Shown: in pieces, positions 1-4,533 of the stretch
Layout: each line of letters starts with the position of its first letter
How positions within the stretch are numbered: position 1 is the stretch's first letter
From: Anaerolineae bacterium CG2_30_64_16
Lineage (GTDB): Bacteria; Chloroflexota; Anaerolineae; CG2-30-64-16
Direction: 5' to 3'
DNA length: 13,308 bases
Assembly (NCBI GenBank): GCA_001871755.1
Contig: MNXL01000171.1
Span: 1-13,308 of the forward strand
Notes under the pieces: model-generated
Told to the model about the DNA's origin: nothing
Databases searched by the model: none
The model's input: only the letters and a program-made list of their open reading frames with translations
Position numbers and translations under genes: made by a program

Positions 1-195
1 AGCGGGTTGACGCCTAAACTAACGCAACGAGGTGCGTCCAGCGAAGAATCCTTCACTGCGTTCAGGACAAGTTCTCTGGGCTGCAACGAGATTCCCTTCG
101 ATTTCACTCAGGACATGCTTCGCTGGGTTCTCGCCGTTGCGAATGGATCGGGGCTAACCCGCTCAGAACTTGTCCTGAGAGAAGCGAAGGAATGA
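1..195. repeat. Composite palindromic intergenic repeat, truncated by window edge
   Basis: Two inverted-repeat pairs are visible: AGCGGGTT (1-8) with AACCCGCT (156-163), and TCAGGACAAGTTCT (62-75) with its perfect complement at 165-178. The pairs interleave rather than nest, which suggests two repeat units joined or inserted into one another. The end, GAAGCGAAGGAATGACAAG near 181-199, resembles dispersed palindromic repeats I associate with Chloroflexota genomes; that is recollection, not a search result. A 62-codon open frame crosses it, but it has no ribosome-binding site or recognisable protein features and is best read as a by-product of the repeat. The left part lies outside the window. 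Confidence 0.6.
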
Positions 196-263
196 CAAGG
201 CACATTTGGAATTGCTGCTGTGAGTGGCTGCACGATAGAGATTGGCAGTGGACACGGTAGCGA

Positions 264-288
264 TTGACAGGCCGGGTTGTGTTATGAT
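264..288 (+). promoter_or_regulatory. Candidate promoter for the DUF4173 gene
   Basis: TATGAT at 283-288 is preceded directly by TGT, giving an extended -10 element (280-288). A perfect TTGACA lies at 264-269, but only 13 bp separate it from the -10, too short for a classical -35/-10 pair. The extended -10 may act alone. Transcription would start near 295, leaving a 5' leader of about 95 bases. No terminator or obvious riboswitch is seen in that leader. Confidence 0.4.
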
Positions 289-388
289 CGACGCATCGCC
301 TGACCCTTCTGGGAACCTGCTGCCCTGGGCCGGCGTCACCGAGATGGCGTGATACTCGCCGTCGTAGTCGCAACCTGAGGAGGTTATC

Positions 389-2008
389 ATGACAGAACGT
401 GCGGCAGTCGAGCCTGCTGAGCCCATCGAGGCGACCGGACCGGCCGTGGCCCGACCGGGATTCCTGCTGGTCGGCGCCCTGGTGATCGGCTTTCTGGCCG
501 AGGCGTTGTTGCACGGCCAACCGATCGGGGTCGGCTATGCGGTGGCTGCGCTGGTCGTCGTGGCCGGCTGGCTGATCCTCGGCCGTGGCCTGGAGTTGAG
601 ACCCGGCCGGTCGGCACTGGTGATGCTGGCTGCGCTGGCGATCATCAGCGCGCTGGCAGCCTGGCGGGCCTCGCCGGCGTTGCGGGCAGTGGACGTGCTG
701 GTGGGGTTGGGCCTGGTGTTGCTGATCGCCGCGATCTATCTGCGTGGCTGGCTGCCGCGGTTGAGCCTCACCGATTACCTGATGGCGCTGGTTCTCGGCG
801 GGATTGCCGCGCTGATCCAGCCGTTCATGCTTCTCTTCAGCGACCTGCCCACCGCGCGGCGCGCGCCGAAAACGGGGCGCCGGAAACTGGCGCCCGTGAC
901 TACCGGCCTGTTGCTGGCGTTGCCGCTGCTGCTGGTTTTCGGCGCGCTGTTCGCGTCCGCCGATCCGGTGTTCGCAGCGTATCTGCACCAGCTCTTCGAC
1001 TGGAACATCGACTTCGCCGACCTGATCGGCCGGCTGATCTTGAGCCTGATGTTGAGCTGGGCCGCGCTCGGGCTGGCCCGTCACGCGTTCACAGGTGACT
1101 CGGCCGCGGAAAAAGCGGTGCAGATCGGTCGCCCGGACTGGTTGCGCGTCGGTGGCGTCGAGGTGATCACGGTGCTGGCGCTGCTGAACGCGTTGTTCGT
1201 CAGCTTTGTGGCGGTGCAGGCGGTGTATCTGTTCGGCGGGGCGGATACGCTGGCGCGCACTGGCCTGACTCACAGCGAGTATGCCCGGCGTGGCTTCTTC
1301 GAGCTGGTAGCCGTAGCGGCGTTGGTTCTGAGCCTGATCTTGCTGGCGGATTGGCTGGCTCAACCAGCTCCGCTGCGCGCTCGCCGCGGGATCAGCTTTT
1401 TACATGGCCTGCTGGTGCTGCTGACGCTGGTCATCCTGGCGTCAGCGCTGCAGCGGATGCGTCTCTATCAGGCCGAGTACGGGCTGACCGAGCTGCGTCT
1501 CTACACTACGGCCTTCATGTTCTGGCTGGCCGCGGTGCTGATCTGGCTGGTCGTCACGGCCCTGGCGCGGTCGGTTCGCCCTGCCGTGGAGGATTTGGGC
1601 CGGCGGCGGTTTGCGTTCGGCGCGTTCGTGGCCGGGTTGATTCTGGTGCTCGGCCTGAACCTGCTGAACCCGGACGCGTTGATTGCCCGCACCAACCTGG
1701 CCCGCGCCGCGGCCGGGGTGGGCCAGCCACTGGACGCCGCGTACCTGACCCAAACGCTGAGCGCGGACGCTGTGCCGACACTGGTGGCGGGATTGGCTGG
1801 CATCTCCGACGCGGACGCGCGGGCGCAATTGGCCTGTGGTTTGCAGCGGCGGGCTGAGACGCTGGAACGGGAGGCAACGCGCTTGAGTTGGCGCGGCACG
1901 ACCTGGGGTGAGGTGGCCGCTCGCCGCGCGCTGGCCGCCGCGGCAGCGGATCTGGCGCACGGGGCGGAGCGGTGCACGTTTTGGAGCAGCGACCAGGTTC
2001 AGAAGTAG
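389..2008 (+). CDS. DUF4173-type polytopic membrane protein
   Basis: This 539-aa protein is dominated by about 12 hydrophobic helices (for example residues 29-48, 76-95, 98-116, 127-150, 165-185, 305-325, 372-395 and 408-425), so it is an inner-membrane protein. Features typical of the DUF4173 family as I know it are a loop rich in Arg/Lys before a helix that ends in ASADPVFA, a short stretch around YARRGFFELVAVAAL, and LLNPDALIARTNLAR late in the protein. The C-terminal 100 residues are soluble, Ala/Arg-rich and end in AERCTFWSSDQVQK. The start is supported by GAGGAGG at 377-383, six bases before the ATG. The function of the family is unknown to me. It seems to be a single gene with its own promoter. 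Its last codons and 3' flank are duplicated at 4112-4211. Confidence 0.8.
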   Translation: MTERAAVEPAEPIEATGPAVARPGFLLVGALVIGFLAEALLHGQPIGVGYAVAALVVVAGWLILGRGLELRPGRSALVMLAALAIISALAAWRASPALRAVDVLVGLGLVLLIAAIYLRGWLPRLSLTDYLMALVLGGIAALIQPFMLLFSDLPTARRAPKTGRRKLAPVTTGLLLALPLLLVFGALFASADPVFAAYLHQLFDWNIDFADLIGRLILSLMLSWAALGLARHAFTGDSAAEKAVQIGRPDWLRVGGVEVITVLALLNALFVSFVAVQAVYLFGGADTLARTGLTHSEYARRGFFELVAVAALVLSLILLADWLAQPAPLRARRGISFLHGLLVLLTLVILASALQRMRLYQAEYGLTELRLYTTAFMFWLAAVLIWLVVTALARSVRPAVEDLGRRRFAFGAFVAGLILVLGLNLLNPDALIARTNLARAAAGVGQPLDAAYLTQTLSADAVPTLVAGLAGISDADARAQLACGLQRRAETLEREATRLSWRGTTWGEVAARRALAAAAADLAHGAERCTFWSSDQVQK

Positions 2009-2134
2009 ATTCCGTGTGCTGTGAATCATCGGATTGGTCTCCTGGTATGTGTTCCGGGACAACAATCGGCCTCACACCAGTGTGAAGGAACGCTCGCGTC
2101 TGGCAATCAATACGGGCGGCCCTTCCGCGATAAG

Positions 2135-2163
2135 TTGCACGAGCGGCGTTATCCCGGTATAAT
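2135..2163 (+). promoter_or_regulatory. Consensus SigA/sigma70 promoter, copy A
   Basis: TTGCAC (2135-2140) is followed by a 17-bp spacer and a perfect TATAAT (2158-2163). The twenty bases ending in the -10, CGGCGTTATCCCGGTATAAT, are identical to those of copy B at 4308-4327. No protein-coding start follows closely; the transcript would begin near 2170 and run straight into the hairpins described next. Confidence 0.8.
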
Positions 2164-2169
2164 GGGCGC

Positions 2170-2252
2170 AATCAAGCAGTGCAGCCGGCCAGGTGGCACT
2201 GGCCGGCTTCACGCTCGCATCCTGAGGGTTCCAGGAATGGGGGCATCGCTGC
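2170..2252 (+). ncRNA. Candidate structured RNA, copy A (no terminator seen)
   Basis: Three hairpins follow the promoter. Stem 1 is GTGCAGCCGGCCAG (2179-2192) with the 3' arm at 2199-2212 and a 6-base loop, 14 positions with one mismatch. Stem 2 is TCCTG (2220-2224) with CAGGA (2232-2236). Stem 3 is GGCA-TCGC-TGCC at about 2242-2253. Stem 1 differs from copy B by a compensatory pair change (G-C here, A-T there), which favours selection for structure in RNA. No terminator like the one after copy B is found here; the sequence passes into repeats, so this copy may be decayed or truncated. I do not recognise a known RNA family. Confidence 0.5.
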
Positions 2253-2308
2253 CGCCATTATTGTATTACCCTCCAACATTCGCGTTGATCGCGAGAATCT
2301 TTGACGGC

Positions 2309-2470
2309 GTCATTGCGAGCGCATCCTTCGACAAGCCTTCGGGCTGAGGCCCTCAAGGCCGAAGGCTCAGGACATGGTTTGCGAAGCAATCCCCGCAATC
2401 TCCTGGTTGCAGCGATGGGATTGCGGCAATCGGCGATTGCTTCGTCGCAAAGAACGCTTCTCGCAATGAC
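2309..2470. repeat. 162-bp palindromic repeat with 11-bp terminal inverted repeats
   Basis: The element begins GTCATTGCGAG (2309-2319) and ends with its exact reverse complement CTCGCAATGAC (2460-2470). Inside are further inverted pairs, such as GAAGCAATC/GATTGCTTC and AGCCTTCGG/CCGAAGGCT, so the single strand could fold into a branched structure. There is no transposase. It looks like a MITE- or REP-like dispersed repeat. Open frames crossing it are not credible genes. Confidence 0.7.
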
Positions 2471-2502
2471 AGCCCTTTGGTTGCGGCTGGAGGCCGCGCC
2501 AT

Positions 2503-2570
2503 GGCATAGCGATACAAGATACGCACGCGCAGCGAGGCCGCCCTGGCCCTTCGACAAGTATCGCCATGCC
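2503..2570. repeat. Short imperfect inverted repeat next to the palindromic element
   Basis: GGCATAGCGATAC (2503-2515) pairs with GTATCGCCATGCC (2558-2570) across a 42-base spacer, with one G-T wobble. The spacer carries CCTTCGACAAG, also present in the neighbouring repeat. Together with 2309-2470 this forms a gene-free repeat mosaic from about 2257 to 2570. Confidence 0.5.
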
Positions 2571-2643
2571 GAGCCACACTCTACTGGAACGCTTCATCAC
2601 GTACAAGCAGGGTGCCCTCTTCCCGGAGAACAGCAAGCCATGA
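2566..2643 (+). CDS. Possible 25-codon ORF upstream of the AlbA_2 fragment
   Basis: ATG at 2566 opens a 25-codon frame that stops at 2641-2643, overlapping the ATG of the AlbA_2 fragment in an ATGA junction typical of translational coupling. Its peptide starts MPSHTLLERFITYKQGALF. No ribosome-binding site is seen and the start lies inside an inverted repeat, so it may instead be the tail of a gene destroyed by the repeats. Function unknown. Confidence 0.2.
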   Translation: MPSHTLLERFITYKQGALFPENSKP

Positions 2644-3077
2644 CACAGGATGAGCTTCTCGAACTGATACGATCGGTTCAGCGCTTCCAGAGCGAGTTGG
2701 GAGACGTCGAGGTCAAAGCGGCCCAGCGTGGCACACCGCAACGGCTCTACGAGTCGCTCTCGGCCTTCGCCAACCGCACGGGCGGCGGGGTGATCCTGCT
2801 TGGACTGGACGAAAATCGCGCGTTCGAGGTGGTCGGCGTGGGGGATCCGCACCGGATCATGGAAGACGTGAGCAGCCTGGCGGCCGAAAACATGGAGCCG
2901 GCCCTTGAGCAAGTTGTGTTCATAGAACGTTCATAGGGATAGACCTGACAGGTTTTCGGAAACCTGTCAGGTCTGGTGCCACAAACCGGCACGGGTTCGC
3001 CGGCCTATGAGCTTGTCCCGCTGCCGCCCGACCGTCGCCCGGAGCCGCCAAAGGTGGTGCAGGAGCGGTTGCTGTAG
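2640..3077 (+). pseudogene. Broken AlbA_2 (Schlafen-type) DNA-binding domain gene
   Basis: The first 98 codons (2640-2936) match the N-terminal AlbA_2 fold of ATP-binding regulators and Schlafen-like proteins: VEVKAAQRGTPQRLYESL (residues 23-40), then SAFANRTGGG (41-50) and ILLGLDENRAFEVVGVGDP. Full-length relatives are usually several hundred residues, so most of the protein is missing. TAG at 2934-2936 is followed by two more stops (2940, 2946) where a perfect hairpin begins. The same frame then stays open from 2949 to a TAG at 3075-3077 and encodes a proline-rich tail, including YELVPLPPDRRPEPPKVVQE, which may be a remnant C-terminus of this or another gene. I infer internal deletion plus insertion of a palindromic repeat. 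A short functional AlbA_2-only protein cannot be excluded. Confidence 0.65.
2941..2974. repeat. Perfect 15-bp stem hairpin interrupting the AlbA_2 gene
   Basis: AGACCTGACAGGTTT (2941-2955), loop TCGG, then the exact complement (2960-2974). No T-tract follows, so it is not a canonical intrinsic terminator. It introduces stop codons in the AlbA_2 frame and looks like a dispersed palindrome. Confidence 0.75.
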
Positions 3078-3093
3078 GCAATGCACTGGTCGC

Positions 3094-3122
3094 TTGCCGG
3101 TTTCTTGCTTGCAGGGTAGAAT
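3094..3122 (+). promoter_or_regulatory. SigA/sigma70 promoter of the small protein-peptidase pair
   Basis: TTGCCG (3094-3099), a 17-bp spacer and TAGAAT (3117-3122). Transcription would begin near 3129, immediately before GGAGGT (3131-3136) and the ATG at 3143, giving a leader of only about 14 bases. Confidence 0.6.
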
Positions 3123-3142
3123 GACGCCCAGGAGGTGTGGAA

Positions 3143-3502
3143 ATGACATTGGAAATGCGAGAGCTTACGTTACCGGCTAAAGCTAAAGTCAAGATCGCGT
3201 TCAGCCTGACCGCCCAGGTAAACGTCACGGACGTGATCGCCCAGCGCAAGGTCAGCAAGCTGCTGCTCGACGAGGTGGGCAATCTGCTGTACGGTGAGCG
3301 GCCGAGCTTGTTCGTCGGTCAGCGCCTGCTCTGGCGCGTCCCTGTCTGGCTGGCTTCCCCGCGGCGCGGGCCGTTGGGCCAGGTCGGCTCATTGGACGTC
3401 GATGCGCAGACCGGCGAAATCCTCTATACCCAAGACCTGTTGGAAGAAATCGCGGAGCGCGGGAATGCCCTGGCTCACCGTACCTCACCAGCAGCAGGAT
3501 AA
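3143..3502 (+). CDS. Small soluble protein of unknown function, PepSY-like C-terminal motif
   Basis: This 119-aa protein has no signal peptide or membrane segment. I chose the ATG at 3143 rather than an in-frame GTG at 3137 because GGAGGT at 3131-3136 is six bases upstream of it. The middle reads VGQRLLWRVPVWLASP, and the C-terminal third contains GSLDVDAQTGEILYTQDLL. The V-D-x-x-T-G-E-I-L pattern recalls the last strand of PepSY-type domains, some of which act as peptidase propeptides or inhibitors; this is a motif impression only. It is first in a two-gene unit with its own promoter, and its last 38 bases overlap the start of a C39-like cysteine peptidase gene, so the two are probably translated together. 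A role as inhibitor, antitoxin or partner of the peptidase is an inference; function is otherwise unknown. Confidence 0.7.
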   Translation: MTLEMRELTLPAKAKVKIAFSLTAQVNVTDVIAQRKVSKLLLDEVGNLLYGERPSLFVGQRLLWRVPVWLASPRRGPLGQVGSLDVDAQTGEILYTQDLLEEIAERGNALAHRTSPAAG

Positions 3503-3926
3503 GGGCGGGTGGTGTCTGCCGGCTTGTGTGGCAATGGTAGCGGCCTACTGGCAGCAACCGCTGCTACAGGCCGATGTCGCTAACTGGCTGGGCACGCGGG
3601 ATGAAATCGGCACGCCAGCCGGACGCGTGCGACGCCTGACTCAGCGCGGGCTCGACGTCGTCTATCGCACCGGCTCAGTGCTGGAGCTGGAAGCCTGGCT
3701 CGCCAGAAGGACGCCCTGCATTCTGTTTGTGCGCACCGGTGAGCTGCCATACTGGCACGTGGATACCCCGCACGCTCTCGTCCTGATCGGGATCGAGGGC
3801 GACAGCGCCTATGTGCTCGATCCGGCAACAGAGGCCGCCCCAACCCAAGTCCGGCTGGACGACCTGATCCTGGCCTGGTCCTACTCCGATTACACCTACG
3901 CCGTCCTGACCGTGTCTGGCGGTTGA
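3465..3926 (+). CDS. C39-like cysteine peptidase, stand-alone cytoplasmic domain
   Basis: This 153-aa protein has the layout of a papain-like C39 peptidase domain. Q11 followed by GGWCLPACVAM puts the likely nucleophile at C17, with Q11 as oxyanion-hole residue. The likely catalytic His is H103 in TPHALVLIGI and the likely Asp is D119 in AYVLDP. C39 domains normally form the N-terminus of bacteriocin ABC exporters and cleave leader peptides after a double-Gly motif. Here there is no transporter, signal peptide or transmembrane helix. The start at 3465 gives a protein beginning exactly at the domain (MPWLTVPHQQQ). The open frame continues upstream, but that part only overlaps the preceding gene in another frame. 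The 38-bp overlap implies translational coupling with the small upstream protein. The substrate is unknown. Confidence 0.72.
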   Translation: MPWLTVPHQQQDKGGWCLPACVAMVAAYWQQPLLQADVANWLGTRDEIGTPAGRVRRLTQRGLDVVYRTGSVLELEAWLARRTPCILFVRTGELPYWHVDTPHALVLIGIEGDSAYVLDPATEAAPTQVRLDDLILAWSYSDYTYAVLTVSGG

Positions 3927-3936
3927 AGCACACGGC

Positions 3937-3956
3937 CACCGGACGATCGGTGTTTT
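3937..3956 (+). terminator. Weak intrinsic terminator after the peptidase gene
   Basis: CACCG (3937-3941), loop GACGAT, CGGTG (3948-3952), followed by TTTT (3953-3956), 11 bases after the peptidase stop. The stem is short, so efficiency is uncertain. Confidence 0.4.
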
Positions 3957-4013
3957 GGCCGCCCCCTTGGAACCGCAGGGCGGTCACGTTTCACGCATCA
4001 CGCGACACGTCTC

Positions 4014-4169
4014 ATGGATCTCGAACGCTACTTCGAACTGCGCACCATCCTGCAACGCTGGCGCATGACTCTCGCCGAGAGCATCCGCCGGCGCGTTGAG
4101 GCATCCCCGCGTCTGGCGCGCGGGGCGGAGCGGTGCGCGTTCTGGAGCAGCGACCAGGATCAGAAGCAG
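4014..4169 (+). pseudogene. Remnant C-terminal tail of a DUF4173-like gene
   Basis: From 4112 this region is 91% identical over 100 bases to the end of the DUF4173 gene at 389-2008 and encodes the near-identical tail GAERCAFWSSDQDQK (GAERCTFWSSDQVQK in the intact gene). The stop TAG of the intact gene (2006-2008) corresponds to CAG here (4167-4169), so the frame reads on to 4346. The 33 codons before the similarity, from ATG 4014, are only weakly alike (RRRVEASPRLARGAERC versus RALAAAAADLAHGAERC), which could mean a diverged paralogue. None of the membrane helices is present. I read it as the leftover of a second gene copy or a partial duplication rather than a functional gene. There is no ribosome-binding site before 4014. 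Confidence 0.6.
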
Positions 4170-4416
4170 GTTACGTGTGCTGTGAATCATCGGATTGGCC
4201 TCCTGGCATGTAAGATTCCGGTATCGCAAGTCCCTCAAGATACTGTGATAGATCGCCAAGGTCCGCCAGCCACCATAGCGGGCTGCGTGCAACAGAGGTT
4301 GCGCGTTCGGCGTTATCCCGGTATAATAGGCTCCATTAACCGGTGAAGCCGACCAGGTCTCTGGTCGGCTTCACGCCCGCATCCTGTTGGTCCCAGGACA
4401 GGGCATCGCTGCCATC
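4112..4416 (+). repeat. Duplicated block, copy B (gene tail, promoter, hairpins)
   Basis: Counterpart of 1951-2256. The gene-tail part (4112-4211) is ungapped with 9 mismatches, the following 87 bases are diverged, and the promoter and hairpin part (4299-4416) is conserved again. The two copies flank about 1.9 kb that holds the repeat mosaic, the AlbA_2 fragment and the peptidase pair. Confidence 0.85.
4299..4327 (+). promoter_or_regulatory. Consensus SigA/sigma70 promoter, copy B, upstream of helicase operon
   Basis: TTGCGC (4299-4304), exactly 17 bp, then TATAAT (4322-4327). Start would be near 4334, about 200 bases before the helicase ATG. No other strong promoter is visible between the terminator at 4451-4484 and the ATG at 4534, so this is the best candidate for the helicase operon as well as for the RNA. 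Confidence 0.8.
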
Positions 4417-4487
4417 ATCTTGGCACGGTTGTTCGTAGCGCGCAAATGAGGCCGCGGTCCCCAGATCTGCGGACCGCGGCTTTTCCC
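4334..4487 (+). ncRNA. Candidate small RNA or attenuated leader of the helicase operon
   Basis: Bounded by a consensus promoter and a strong intrinsic terminator, about 150 nt. Stem 1 is a perfect 14-bp hairpin: GTGAAGCCGACCAG (4343-4356), loop GTCT, complement at 4361-4374. Stem 2 is TCCTG (4382-4386) with CAGGA (4394-4398). Stem 3 is GGCA-TCGC-TGCC at about 4402-4413. The segment shared with copy A ends near 4416, and the terminator is present only here. Versus copy A, stem 1 carries one compensatory change (A-T for G-C) and perfect pairing where copy A has a mismatch. It may be a stand-alone small RNA, or a leader that ends transcription early unless a signal allows read-through into the helicase gene. 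I recognise no known riboswitch or RNA family. Confidence 0.6.
4451..4484 (+). terminator. Strong intrinsic terminator before the helicase gene
   Basis: GCCGCGGTCC (4451-4460) pairs perfectly with GGACCGCGGC (4471-4480). The 10-base interval contains the self-complementary CAGATCTG, and TTTTCCCTTTCT follows from 4481. It lies 50 bases before the helicase ATG and downstream of the only strong promoter. Confidence 0.85.
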
Positions 4488-4533
4488 TTTCTGCAATCCT
4501 GCTCTGTTTCATTCTAGAGAGGCAGGCCATCCC

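Larger units (their letters stand above)
1951..2256 (+). repeat. Duplicated block, copy A (gene tail, promoter, hairpins)
   Basis: Bases 1951-2050 align without gaps to 4112-4211 with 91 of 100 identities counted by hand. They cover the last 18 codons plus stop of the DUF4173 gene and 42 bases beyond it, including 25 identical bases at 2013-2037. The next 84 bases are largely diverged, although the spacing is nearly conserved (84 versus 87). Similarity resumes at the promoter and continues through the hairpins to about 2256, matching 4299-4416. This conserved-diverged-conserved pattern suggests that the promoter and RNA segment are maintained for function. Confidence 0.85.

Noticed and set aside
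289..388. Third copy of the structured RNA in the leader of the DUF4173 gene
   Set aside because: A loose resemblance to the GCATC...GCTGCC part of the module is visible, but stem 1 is absent and the pairing in stem 2 is not preserved.
104..1363. 419-codon open frame on the minus strand
   Set aside because: It is antisense to the DUF4173 gene, its product is Gln/Arg/His-rich low-complexity sequence with no domain, and it arises from GC-rich codon structure of the opposite strand.
2051..2091. Two nested short stems (GTTCC/GGAAC around TCACAC/GTGTGA) after the DUF4173 gene as a terminator
   Set aside because: There is no T-tract and the stems are short; it cannot be called a terminator from sequence alone.
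2301..2639. N-terminal extension of the AlbA_2 frame
   Set aside because: The open frame continues upstream through the palindromic repeat, but AlbA_2 similarity begins only after the ATG at 2640 and the upstream peptide has no protein-like features.
4446..4517. 23-codon leader peptide over the terminator (starts MRPRSPDLRTAAF)
   Set aside because: There is no ribosome-binding site and no run of regulatory codons; the frame is explained by the terminator sequence itself.
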